NCBI GenBank assembly: GCA_903925975.1 | Contig: CAIYHG010000039.1 | Location: 1-36,143, forward strand | Reading direction: 5' to 3' | Length of the DNA stretch: 36,143 bases | Source of the DNA: an uncultured Acidobacteriia bacterium | GTDB taxonomy: Bacteria > Acidobacteriota > Terriglobia > Bryobacterales > Bryobacteraceae | In this document: piece by piece, positions 9,501 to 15,693 of the stretch | Layout of the letters: each line of letters opens with the position of its first letter | How positions within the stretch are numbered: the first letter of the stretch is position 1 | Made by a program: the position numbers and the translations under genes | The notes under the pieces: generated by a model | Seen by the model: only the letters and a program-made list of their open reading frames with translations | Told to the model about the DNA's origin: nothing | Databases searched by the model: none

Positions 9501-10389
9501 GCACGCCCTCTATTTCTCCAATGCCCAGGAGCGCCTCCAGTCTCGTTAGATTGCCGTCGTTGCGCGCGAACACAACCGGCGGAGCGTACCAAGCTATGCC
9601 ATACGCCATCGGCACAAAATCGTTGTATCGCGCCGCATTCACAGCCACGGCCGAAGTGTGCCAATTCTTGTCTCCGGAAGTGCGTACGGAGATCGTGGGA
9701 GGTACGAACTCGATGCCGCCGAAATGTTCCGCCATGCCCCGCGCGGCGCACTCGCTGCGCGTGAATCCGCAACTTGTATATGGCTCGTCGCCGTTGAGAG
9801 TTCCGGTCCCTCCGGGAACATCCGGCGAGTATCCGCACCGGTAGAAGCGAGAGTACCTTCCATCCGCGCCGCCGGCCACAGCCTCGGCGCGCTGTTCCGC
9901 CGTGCCAGGGAACGACCACGGGCACCGCCTCTGAATCCGCACTTGCGGGAGCAGGCCGCGCTGCATATTCATGCGGTTTACGGCTGTGATCCTGAAAGTC
10001 GCCTCGCGGATCTCGTCCGGCGGATTGCAGATGCCCTGAAACAACGGTGAACGTTCGCTCGCCGGGAGGTCATTCCTGAGATCGTAGAAAACGAAGCTGA
10101 CGCTCAGCTTCGCTCCTTTCCAGCCCGTAGCTCGCTCTATCTCGGAAAAATGGGAATCGGCGTTTCCGAGCACTATCGAAATCCGCGGGATGCTGTCGAC
10201 GCCTTGCTCCGACGCCGCCTGCATTTCGAAAATGTTGTGATTGAGTACTCGTGCCTCGTAGTGGGCGCCAGACTCCGTGACTGCGTGCGTGCTCCACCGC
10301 TCTATCTGGCCGTTGGCCAGAGTGCAATCGAACAGCAGGAGTGGCGTTTCGGTAACGGCCAACTCCTTCATCTCATAGATGGTCGACAT
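6511..10389 (-). CDS. Tail tip hub: gpL-like Fe-S region fused to gpJ-like hub
   Basis: A 1292-residue tail tip protein. Residues 1-220 resemble minor tail protein L of lambda: a beta-rich start, then cysteines C156 (RRCPW), C185 (YRCGY), C207 and C214 (SCGFTRSECAARG). From memory, lambda gpL binds an iron-sulfur cluster through four cysteines and the last three have nearly the same spacing. Residues about 220-680 have hub character typical of gpJ, including RAGDLITLTYLKEGFNRQLF and a following HRITRITAQIHGDEWY. From 690 onward come fibronectin/Ig-like modules (one at about 750-850). The start overlaps the upstream gene by 17 bases without an obvious Shine-Dalgarno sequence, suggesting coupling. 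The role is the hub closing the tail tube and contacting the host surface. Separate K and I tail genes are not seen. Confidence 0.75.
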   Translation of the reverse strand: MSTIYEMKELAVTETPLLLFDCTLANGQIERWSTHAVTESGAHYEARVLNHNIFEMQAASEQGVDSIPRISIVLGNADSHFSEIERATGWKGAKLSVSFVFYDLRNDLPASERSPLFQGICNPPDEIREATFRITAVNRMNMQRGLLPQVRIQRRCPWSFPGTAEQRAEAVAGGADGRYSRFYRCGYSPDVPGGTGTLNGDEPYTSCGFTRSECAARGMAEHFGGIEFVPPTISVRTSGDKNWHTSAVAVNAARYNDFVPMAYGIAWYAPPVVFARNDGNLTRLEALLGIGEIEGVLKVLVNDVEIPMGVPGANMTGTGWYSIPTLGARTGVCNPDFTGGDGQPAGDPYGSMAYLSVVVPNRLNDGTSLPRIKALVQGLKIPTYTAAGEPAGERFSSNPAWILLDILRRTGWSLSEIDLGSFADAAEYCDVNIEALDNYGNPILIPRFQCNVALTNRKSAGELMRGIRLAARMNLTFGEGGLLRARVEDTIAGQQPIRLQWSNSADPLDGGWPSYEFGDGSSGFGGILRNGNDEPSFRVYTRSIADTPNRFSVEFQDALNEYQQDSLSIVDPEDAARSGQEISATLGAIGLPNYDQAARILKLSLDKSLRGNTYVEFDTSVRCLGVRAGDLITLTYLKEGFNRQLFRVLKVAPGVNHRITRITAQIHGDEWYVDTNGQPASGPGGRRQSDAGSGTPRPLIGTKADENGDLQFDITGTSPAEDGGETAICVRFLPPTTEAAAGPGIPLISLTPMIGAGGALRAGQILYYTVSGVNSEGHEGSASFLVRAAIESDGSQVTLSGLSFAPGAARFHVYRGNTPARLFRIATGASIAAAFTDAGLENQPIAPPDPNFDHANFYWRLERLPESAATIHSATTVGNSSIEMSEDYGGATARITRGRGAGQERAVVANSTNTVTVASPWTVEPDETSYFALSDSGWRFGAETRSDTVQFTIPNRPGEIAHITGRAANASNVEADPEASTVTRFTIGDAGTSDQGRPPAPSFGLRPGKRGGTMELSGISFAELKNTRTISSATLTVYYWDELEGAPLTSLASGTGGEGDIIVLNTAGAAQQGGFIQVDSEVVRVIGALPGGATYRVERGALGSGAATHNAGTIAYCLKARTEIAPFPSRFFGSQYSGSWSHPITLPNVRAAGGELLVTNRFGDSAAGAIHLTDTLERGLRTFAGGQYTIQVDGFLAVDACAAPALIVESSHTVREVYAALGAAADAPVSLQLNVDGNPYGAPLVFAPESQVSTSNPGYTLPPLIEGSKITVSTNSVGSARPGRNLTVIIRL

Positions 10390-11152
10390 GAATGATTTGT
10401 AAACTGCACGAATGCTGGTTCGGCCCGGTCGCCGTGATCGCCAGCGAGTTGCTAGCCAGGCGCGCGTTTTCGTAGATCCCGGAACGAACGCCCGAACGGT
10501 ACATTGAGGCCGCCGGCTGCGCTTCGGCTTGCGGCCCGAATACTTCCACTTGCATCCCCGCGGCGACTTCGATTCCGAAGCGCGCCGCCTCCTCCGCGCC
10601 GCCGGTTGCGCTCAAAGCAACCCGTCTCCACCTGTCCGACGCTATGTGCTCCGCGCGGCGCTCGCCCACCACCAATGCGAGGCTCGCCGCCGCATTTGAT
10701 CTAATGGAGAGGCTTAGCGTGTATGTGTATGCGCCGGGCCCGGGGATGCTCTGCCAAAGCCCCTGAGCCACACTCCCGTGGTTGGTCAACTGCCACCCTG
10801 TCTTTCCCGCCGCCGGGCTTGGGCGGCCGCCCGTCAGAGTCAGCTCAGGGTCGCGCTCCCATATGGGCGCGCCCAGCGCCTCAGTGCTGGTCAGCAGATT
10901 TGCCGTCGGGTCGGCGAACACGAACCCGTTTAGCGTCCCCTCGGCCGCTCTGAAGAACTCCTCCAACTGGTTCGCTTCCTCATCCGTCAGGGCTGCGTAC
11001 TCCAGTTTCCACTCCGTTGTCCGCAGGGAGGGATCTGCGAACCGGAGTGATCTGCCGTCCGCCGTGGCGTTCGTAACGGTCCGTCTTCGCTGTCGCTTCC
11101 GAATAGGGAACTGGCTCAATGCTCCCGTGCTCAACTGTGGATAGACAAGCAT
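10373..11152 (-). CDS. gpM-like distal tail protein with inserted jelly-roll module
   Basis: A 259-residue tail tip protein. Residues about 1-75 repeat the pattern of the upstream gpM-like protein (compare LEEFFRAAEGTLNGFVFADP with LAAFFAENQGSFGAFTFIDP), so the two are paralogues. Residues about 90-235 form a carbohydrate-binding-like jelly roll, recognisable by YTLSLSIRSN, RWRRVALSA and the closing VFGPQAEAQPAASMYRS; the chain then returns to a short beta segment. An ATG ten codons upstream is open, but I chose 11152 because AGGGGAG sits just before it and overlaps the stop codon of the preceding gene. The likely place is the ring between tube and hub, with the insert facing outward as a possible glycan binder. 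Binding itself is inferred. Confidence 0.66.
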   Translation of the reverse strand: MLVYPQLSTGALSQFPIRKRQRRRTVTNATADGRSLRFADPSLRTTEWKLEYAALTDEEANQLEEFFRAAEGTLNGFVFADPTANLLTSTEALGAPIWERDPELTLTGGRPSPAAGKTGWQLTNHGSVAQGLWQSIPGPGAYTYTLSLSIRSNAAASLALVVGERRAEHIASDRWRRVALSATGGAEEAARFGIEVAAGMQVEVFGPQAEAQPAASMYRSGVRSGIYENARLASNSLAITATGPNQHSCSLQIIHVDHL

Positions 11153-11162
11153 CGATCTCCCC

Positions 11163-11519
11163 TCAGCGGTTCTCCACCACAATCAAATAGGCCGCGCCAC
11201 GCATTTCGCCCAGTGCCGCCAATTCGAAGTCATCGTTTTCCAGGCTGCAGTTAGCCACTGCCGTCCCGTCTTTCGGATCTATGAATGTGAACGCGCCGAA
11301 GCTGCCCTGGTTTTCCGCGAAGAACGCCGCCAGCGCCGCCATCTCCGATTCGTCGAGCTGGTCCAGTTGGATCTCCCACTTACGGAGCGGCCCCGCGCTG
11401 TCCCTGTAGCGCTGTTCGGCCCCATCCACAAACCGGACGATCTGGTTCCTGTATTCGAGCCTGCGGGTTACGGGATACTGGGCAATCGCGTCTGTCTTCA
11501 ACCTCGGAAAGGTGGCCAT
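11163..11519 (-). CDS. gpM-like minor tail protein
   Basis: A small beta-rich protein of 118 residues that follows the lambda gpM pattern: IVRFVDGAEQR near the N-terminus, a central L..E...L..FF.E..G.....F..P block (DESEMAALAAFFAENQGSFG), a C-terminal Val-x-Asn-Cys element and a final strand ending VVENR. In lambda, gpM joins the tail tip complex between the tape measure/tube end and gpL. The gene order here (tape measure, M, M', L-J) agrees. The start lies directly after the tape-measure stop codon. Assignment rests on pattern and order, not on a search; a DUF2460-type distal tail protein is the main alternative name for the same structural role. Confidence 0.7.
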   Translation of the reverse strand: MATFPRLKTDAIAQYPVTRRLEYRNQIVRFVDGAEQRYRDSAGPLRKWEIQLDQLDESEMAALAAFFAENQGSFGAFTFIDPKDGTAVANCSLENDDFELAALGEMRGAAYLIVVENR

Positions 11520-11520
11520 A

Positions 11521-12084
11521 TCAGAGATCGTTCACTACATCGTTGATCGAGTTCAGATTCAGCATCGCCTCGCGCACCGCCGCGGCAATGTCGCTGCTGC
11601 GGTCTAAAAACGATCGCGCATCCATCGCTTGAATATTCACGGTTATCGGAGTCGCCTGCGATGCCGCCCCGCGTTCGGGCGCTGCCCCGCCGACCGCGCG
11701 CGGCATTCCCGTCTGGTCGTAGTCCGAGCCGGTGAGGCCCCAGGCGGTGTCCGCTGCGTTCAGGCTGATCCGAGCGGGCGCCGCATACTTGGTGAGTGCT
11801 GGCGGCTCTTCCGTCCCTCCACCGCCGAAGAGTCCAATTAGCCCGCGCAGCAGCGGCGTCAAACCCAATCCGCTCTTCAGTACCGTCATCCCGAGCGAGC
11901 CACCTCCACTCGTTCCGCCATTCTGCACCGAACTGGCTACGGCGCTGCCTGCTTCTGTTACAGCCGTTCTCATCGCATCCACCAGCCCGTCCGTCAGACG
12001 TGAGACGTCCCCTGCGCCGGAGGTCCCGCCGCTGGCGATCTCGGTGAAGCTATTGAGCAGCAACTCGTCTATGCTTGTGGGCAT
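11521..12084 (-). CDS. Very short tail tape measure protein
   Basis: A protein of 187 residues. The N-terminal half is low-complexity and Gly/Ser/Ala-rich with a hydrophobic stretch (LTPLLRGLIGLFGGG, about 75-90). The C-terminus PITVNIQAMDARSFLDRSSD, followed by IAAAVREAML and NDVVNDL, is the ending I associate with tape-measure proteins of lambda-like phages and gene transfer agents. It lies exactly at the tape-measure position: after the tail assembly chaperone and before gpM. At about 0.15 nm per residue it predicts a tail of only 25-30 nm. Its ATG lies inside the overlapping -1 frame of the chaperone, which ends 35 bases downstream, so translation is probably coupled. A truncated tape measure that lost its middle is the alternative. 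Confidence 0.6.
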   Translation of the reverse strand: MPTSIDELLLNSFTEIASGGTSGAGDVSRLTDGLVDAMRTAVTEAGSAVASSVQNGGTSGGGSLGMTVLKSGLGLTPLLRGLIGLFGGGGTEEPPALTKYAAPARISLNAADTAWGLTGSDYDQTGMPRAVGGAAPERGAASQATPITVNIQAMDARSFLDRSSDIAAAVREAMLNLNSINDVVNDL

Positions 12085-12403
12085 TGTCTGGCTCTTTCGC
12101 GAGTTCTTCCTCGAAAATGGCGAAGGCTTCCGCCTGGCGTGCGCTCAGCGCGTCCGGCTGGATTCTCCCCAAACGCCGCCGGACCACGAATTCCTCTAGC
12201 AGCGCAATGCTCTCGCCCGTGATATAGGACTTGGGACAGCAATCCAGCGCCGCGCCGTTCCGCGCCCATACCGGCCTGGAGCTCTCCGTCCGGGCGCCCT
12301 CGCCAAATCCACATCTGCGCTTCTTTTCCAGGCCGGTTTTCCGGCACGCGTCGCACTTCCAACCGGCCTGGTCGGTAGAGTGAAAGTGAAAGGCGACGAT
12401 TAG
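12050..12403 (-). CDS. -1 frameshift extension of the tail assembly chaperone (T-like part)
   Basis: An open frame with no usable ATG, reached by a -1 slip at the heptamer 12409-12403. Translation after the slip gives 117 residues starting LIVAFHFHSTDQAGWKCDAC and ending with an acidic/helical tail (ARQAEAFAIFEEELAKEP), stopping at TAG 12052-12050. It contains cysteines at extension positions 17, 20, 31, 55 and 56 (WKCDACRK, RRCGF, LDCCPK), which suggests a zinc-binding fold. The fusion with the upstream frame would be about 245 residues. This is the position and logic of the lambda G-GT protein, which binds the tape measure and recruits tube subunits. Without the frameshift about 300 bases here would hold no gene. 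It overlaps the tape-measure start by 35 bases. Confidence 0.68.
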   Translation of the reverse strand, partial: LIVAFHFHSTDQAGWKCDACRKTGLEKKRRCGFGEGARTESSRPVWARNGAALDCCPKSYITGESIALLEEFVVRRRLGRIQPDALSARQAEAFAIFEEELAKEPDNAHKHRRVAAQ

Positions 12404-12786
12404 TTTTTTCGTTCCGCCTCGCTGATGCCTGCCTCGGCGCGTACGGCGGCGAGCGCCTCGCGGAATAGTGGCTCCGGTCCCGCTTCAATCAGGAGCGCTG
12501 GCGTGGCTTCCACTCCATCCAGTACCAGCCCCTCGATCCGCCGCAAGCCCCATCTCAGGTAGACCCGGTCGATCTCCGCTTTCAGCAGGGCAGCTTCCAT
12601 CTGCTCTGCGGCGCTATCGGTTGCCTGCAGGAACTCGATGCGCCGCGCCAGTTCCCGCACGCTCTGCATCAATTCCACTCGTCGCGAAAACGAAATCCGC
12701 GACACCGTAAATCGGACGCCGGGCGAGTTCGTGGATTCCACCGTCTTGAAGCTCTCGTAGTTCACCGGCCCCACCCTTTCCGCCAC
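12400..12786 (-). CDS. Tail assembly chaperone (G-like part)
   Basis: A 128-residue protein located between tail tube and tape measure, the place of lambda gene G. It begins with GTG; residues 1-35 are beta-like (NYESFKTVESTNSPGVRFTV), then long helices follow (FSRRVELMQSVRELARRIEF and onward), and it ends in a Lys/Asn tail encoded by the slippery site and TAA. In lambda-like phages G and the frameshift product GT coat the tape measure and bring tube subunits during tail assembly. A second in-frame GTG at 12765 is an alternative start; neither has a strong Shine-Dalgarno sequence, so coupling to the upstream tube gene (stop three bases before) is likely. I do not recognise the family by sequence; the call rests on position, size and the frameshift. 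Confidence 0.62.
   Translation of the reverse strand: MAERVGPVNYESFKTVESTNSPGVRFTVSRISFSRRVELMQSVRELARRIEFLQATDSAAEQMEAALLKAEIDRVYLRWGLRRIEGLVLDGVEATPALLIEAGPEPLFREALAAVRAEAGISEAERKN
12403..12409 (-). promoter_or_regulatory. Slippery heptamer A AAA AAC for programmed -1 frameshifting
   Basis: On the minus strand the last codons of the chaperone gene read CGA AAA AAC TAA. The heptamer A AAA AAC is in the zero-frame phase required for tandem -1 slippage and is followed at once by the stop codon. A purine-rich GAGG (12420-12417) lies seven bases upstream and could act as an internal Shine-Dalgarno stimulator. A hairpin with GCCGG/CCGGC stems and an AAAA loop lies at 12345-12332, rather far downstream for a classical stimulator. 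Confidence 0.7.
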
Positions 12787-12789
12787 CTG

Positions 12790-13020
12790 CTAACCGAACG
12801 CGATCGCAATTTCATCCTCCGCCGTCCCTTGCGCGCGGGACGCCCGGAACGTCCACTTCAGGCGGTTCTCGCCGTCCTCGAATTCTGGTATTTCGGGCAC
12901 CACGCTCTTCAGGTAAACGCCCATGAGCTGGCCCTCCGCCTCTCCCAGTTGGAACATCACGCTGATCGGCGATTCCTGTCGCGCTGCCTGGTACAGCCCG
13001 TGCGTCGCGTCGTTATCCAT
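12790..13020 (-). CDS. Tail tube protein, C-terminal part behind an in-frame amber codon
   Basis: A 76-residue segment in the same frame as the upstream tail tube gene, separated only by TAG (13029-13027), TAC and AGC. Its sequence (DATHGLYQAARQESPISVMF, then QGTAEDEIAIAFG at the end) looks like the C-terminal third of a tail tube protein: a strand-turn-strand with an acidic QGT.EDEI ending. The ATG at 13020 has no Shine-Dalgarno sequence. It therefore is probably not an independent gene but is made by read-through or is the broken-off end of the tube gene. It terminates with TAG three bases before the chaperone start. Confidence 0.6.
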   Translation of the reverse strand: MDNDATHGLYQAARQESPISVMFQLGEAEGQLMGVYLKSVVPEIPEFEDGENRLKWTFRASRAQGTAEDEIAIAFG

Positions 13021-13026
13021 GCTGTA

Positions 13027-13995
13027 CTAGTCGAATGACGCCGTCACCGTACGCTGTCCCGGGACGATCGCGCGCGGCAGCCGGCTTCCAAATTCCTTCG
13101 ACCGGGTATCGAGGTTGTTCTTAATCACCACCGATGCGGCTGTCAGCGTAAACATTTGCGTCGGCGCCGCGCCAAGCCACGCCTGGCCCATGTGGCCGGG
13201 CACGATCGAATAGTCAAAGGCGCTCAGTTCCGGCTCCTCCGGAAACCCCGGAAACTCCGCCAGTTCGTTCGTGATGCTGCAACTGTCCACCACGTCCTGC
13301 GCGAGTCCGCGGAAACGGAGTTCATGATAGTCGCCGTTGACCAGTATCTCCATTTCATCGGCCGCCGCTCCTCTCAGAAGACGCTGCGCCGCAGTCGCCG
13401 GCGACCAGTAGTCGAAGATGGTCGCGCTGGGAAGTTCCATCCCGGGCGTATAGGTAATGGCCGCCGAGAGCGCTGCCCCCGGGGCCGGTTGGGTCGCGAA
13501 TGGCGCATTCAATTGCACCGATCTTTCATCGACAATCGCCGAAGCGAAACGAATCTCGCCCGCGCACGCTACCGCTTGGCCCGCCTCCAGACCGTGCGGC
13601 GTTTCAAACCCGAGCCTGCCCCCCGCGGTGCTGGAAGCTACCAGCCCGCCTGTAAACTCCAGCCGCGGCCCGCCCAGTGCGGTCTCAACCAGCGGACCAT
13701 AGCACGGGGTTGTGATGCTGCTCTCCGGGCCCGCCTCGGGCCCCACCGGCGCCTTGGCCCAAGTTGTGAGGTAGGTGCGTAACTCGAAATTCGTGCGCCT
13801 CCGGCCGCCGCCCGGTGACCCCGGGAAAGTCCGGCTTCCTGTTTTGTCCTTCCGCTCTGCGCCATCCAATCGCTGGGTTATGGCGAGCTTCACTGCGGGT
13901 ATGCGGTGCTCCGCGGTGATCGCTGCCACTTGTCCGTAGGCCCCCTCGAGAGCTGCGTAGAAACGGTTTGCGTTCGAGGAAATATATGACGACAT
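13027..13995 (-). CDS. Major tail tube protein, N-terminal part (ends at internal amber)
   Basis: A 322-residue beta-rich protein at the position of the lambda tube protein gpV, directly after the tail terminator and before the chaperone. Features include an N-terminal arm (SSYISSNANRFYAALEGAYG), a central segment with IFDYWSPATAAQRLLRG and EMEILVNGDYHELRFRGLAQ, and a late segment (SRLPRAIVPGQRTVTASFD) typical of the tube domain just before its last strands. A Gly/Ala-rich, Ig-like insertion occupies about 120-210. The frame stops at TAG but continues with matching C-terminal sequence, giving about 401 residues if the amber is read. Protein from this piece alone would lack the final strands and helix and probably not polymerise normally. 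Confidence 0.66.
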   Translation of the reverse strand: MSSYISSNANRFYAALEGAYGQVAAITAEHRIPAVKLAITQRLDGAERKDKTGSRTFPGSPGGGRRRTNFELRTYLTTWAKAPVGPEAGPESSITTPCYGPLVETALGGPRLEFTGGLVASSTAGGRLGFETPHGLEAGQAVACAGEIRFASAIVDERSVQLNAPFATQPAPGAALSAAITYTPGMELPSATIFDYWSPATAAQRLLRGAAADEMEILVNGDYHELRFRGLAQDVVDSCSITNELAEFPGFPEEPELSAFDYSIVPGHMGQAWLGAAPTQMFTLTAASVVIKNNLDTRSKEFGSRLPRAIVPGQRTVTASFD

Positions 13996-13997
13996 CC

Positions 13998-14498
13998 CTA
14001 GCTCCTGCTCACTTCGATCTCAAATGTGATCTTTGCCGGCTGAATGAAGTTCCTGCCGCCTCTTTTCACGGCTCCGAAGGCGACTTCGTAGCCGCCGGCG
14101 TAGTACATGCCGTCGCCCCAGTCTCCGCAGGCGCCATTCAGGGTCTGCGCAACCGCATCGGCATAAAGCTCCAACCTTCCCTGCAGTTCTTCGAGCCGGT
14201 CCTCCGAATGACGGATTTCGACGGCCATACGCGCCGTTCCCGAGAACTTCCTAAACTTCTCCGTCAGGCTGTTGGTCAGCTTCTCGCAGTAGACGCATAC
14301 CGCGGGATAGCGCAGGCCTGTCGTGCGCTCCGCAATTTCGGCGGCGGCGTTATACGCCGATACCTGTCCTGCCGCTAACCCCGACACGGAGATCCTGTCC
14401 GCTTGCGTGAGGGCCGCCAGGCTGGCGTTGACTCCCTTCGGCCCTGTCACGCGCTCAATTACCTTGGCCGTGGCCGCGCTACCAAGTCTTGCTGTCAT
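13998..14498 (-). CDS. Putative tail terminator / tail completion protein
   Basis: A 166-residue protein directly upstream of the tube gene, which is the position of the lambda tail terminator gpU. I place the start at 14498 because its ATG overlaps the stop of the adaptor gene as TAATG; a longer frame exists upstream but runs inside that gene. The N-terminal part is helical (TARLGSAATAKVIERV), followed by RYPAVCVYCEKLTNSLTEKF, KFSGTARMAVEIRHSEDRLE and a C-terminal beta pair ending ITFEIEVSR. This alpha-beta layout with a central sheet fits terminators that cap the tube and dock it to the head. I do not recognise the family from sequence alone. Confidence 0.5.
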   Translation of the reverse strand: MTARLGSAATAKVIERVTGPKGVNASLAALTQADRISVSGLAAGQVSAYNAAAEIAERTTGLRYPAVCVYCEKLTNSLTEKFRKFSGTARMAVEIRHSEDRLEELQGRLELYADAVAQTLNGACGDWGDGMYYAGGYEVAFGAVKRGGRNFIQPAKITFEIEVSRS

Positions 14499-15262
14499 TA
14501 GCCCCTCTGAATAGTGCGCGGCGCAGGCCGCAGGTAGTTCGGCGCCTGCCCGCTTCCAGGCCTGCGCCTCCCTGTCGTGAGCGCCCCGGAGAGAGTCCAG
14601 CATTCCGTCAATGGAATCGCTTCTCCGTTCTGAAGCGTCATCGTTTCCGGGCCGTCGCCGGCGAACACGTTCCAGCCCTTTGCATTAGCGGGAGGCCCTG
14701 CCGCCTTTACCCGCAGGGCGTGTCCGTTGACGGAAGCCACTGCCGGTTCGGCGCTGGCGCCCTCTTCGCCCGCTTCATTCACCCAAGCTAGGGTCACGTA
14801 GTAAATCCCATAGGGCAGGGAACCGGTGGTTTCGTCGATCGCGGGAGTCATTGCCCGCGCTACCGGGTTCGTCGCGATCCCAATTCCGATTTGAACCAGT
14901 TGTTCGCGCGCCCATCTCGCCATGTTGTGAAACTCATCCCGCTTGCCGGCATAGCGGTCGTTCAATTGGCTATGGAACGCGTCTCGGTACACCAACTCCA
15001 GCGTCCGGAACGCGTGCCATAGCTTCAATGGGGAAGTCGCCACCACACCGCTTGTGCCTGGTCGCGCCGATACTCCTGGAACGTAAGTTTCGGAGCCGCT
15101 TCTGCTCAGCAGCGACGTCAGTTCGATTTCCACTTCTTCCTGTGCAAGAGCCAGTTTCCGGCCCACGTCGATCTGTTCCACATTTGCTATCTCCAGAAGC
15201 TGCGAGTCGTGCCCGGTCAAATCCTCTAGCGTGGAGAGGGGTCCGTCGGTGAGCAGAGCCAT
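14498..15262 (-). CDS. Head-tail adaptor (neck) protein with Ig-like domain
   Basis: A 254-residue protein between the coat region and the tail terminator. The N-terminal 130 residues are mostly helical (DLTGHDSQLLEIANVEQIDV, LKLWHAFRTLELVYRDAFHS), typical of a head-completion adaptor. From about 145 on there is an Ig/fibronectin-like module (GIYYVTLAWVNEAGEEGASA, NAKGWNVFAGDGPETMTL) that resembles one in the giant hub protein. The C-terminus is basic and proline-rich (TTGRRRPGSGQAPNYLRPAP). The start is supported by AAGGAAAA that overlaps the stop of the upstream gene. The function as neck protein is inferred from order and fold impression. Confidence 0.5.
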   Translation of the reverse strand: MALLTDGPLSTLEDLTGHDSQLLEIANVEQIDVGRKLALAQEEVEIELTSLLSRSGSETYVPGVSARPGTSGVVATSPLKLWHAFRTLELVYRDAFHSQLNDRYAGKRDEFHNMARWAREQLVQIGIGIATNPVARAMTPAIDETTGSLPYGIYYVTLAWVNEAGEEGASAEPAVASVNGHALRVKAAGPPANAKGWNVFAGDGPETMTLQNGEAIPLTECWTLSGALTTGRRRPGSGQAPNYLRPAPRTIQRG

Positions 15263-15268
15263 TTTTCC

Positions 15269-15595
15269 TTATTCCTCGTTTTTTGCGCCCGGATTCCTCA
15301 ATCGGCTCAACTCCGACGTTGTCAGCACCGCCAATTGCACTTTCGACGCTGCCGCCGCTTGGTCCGCCAGTCGCCTTTCTTCCGCCGCCTTCTCGCGAAA
15401 AGCCTGCGCTTCCTCCGCCGTCGCCAGTCGGGCCGCGCCCTGCGCCACCATCTTGGCCGCGAGAGCCGGGCTCGTTTCGATCGGTGTTCCCGGCCGGCCG
15501 CCATCCGGCGTTGCCAGGCTCACTATGATCGGAAAGGGTTCCTGAATTTCCCGCTCAATATCCCGAACCTTCTTGTAGTACGCCCTCAAATCCAT
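15269..15595 (-). CDS. Small head-associated protein, unknown
   Basis: A 108-residue protein following the coat gene. I chose the ATG at 15595 because GGGGAGG precedes it at good distance; the frame is open further upstream but that stretch is the terminator and intergenic leader. The N-terminus (MDLRAYYKKVRDIEREIQEP) is helical, the middle (PFPIIVSLATPDGGRPGTPI) looks like a small beta element, and the C-terminal half is an Ala/Glu/Arg-rich helix (EEAQAFREKAAEERRLADQA). It could be a head decoration, a gpW-like connector or an assembly factor. I do not recognise it. Confidence 0.55.
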   Translation of the reverse strand: MDLRAYYKKVRDIEREIQEPFPIIVSLATPDGGRPGTPIETSPALAAKMVAQGAARLATAEEAQAFREKAAEERRLADQAAAASKVQLAVLTTSELSRLRNPGAKNEE

Positions 15596-15608
15596 TTCTT
15601 GCCTCCCC

Positions 15609-15641
15609 AAAAAGATGAGGACGGGGTTCGGCCCCGTCCTC
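15609..15641 (-). terminator. Intrinsic terminator after the coat protein gene
   Basis: Perfect ten-base-pair GC-rich stem (15617-15626 with 15632-15641) around a five-base loop, followed on the minus strand by ATC and five T (15613-15609). It sits between the coat stop and the next gene, and its T tract runs directly into that gene's Shine-Dalgarno sequence. It would keep downstream tail genes below coat level unless read through. Confidence 0.8.
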
Positions 15642-15693
15642 TTGGTTCCACAGACTGTCTTTCGGCGCCCTGTTTGGCGCCCACAGGTGGAGT

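Noticed and set aside
12069..12488. A 139-codon ATG-started open frame across the chaperone/tape-measure junction on the minus strand
   Set aside because: It is in the third frame relative to the chaperone and its -1 extension, and is Arg/Pro-rich shadow sequence; the -1 frame has far better composition.
13027..13029. Reassignment of TAG to a sense codon throughout the cassette
   Set aside because: Portal, coat and the C-terminal tube part all end at TAG where continued reading gives no sensible protein; a general code change is not supported, only a local event.
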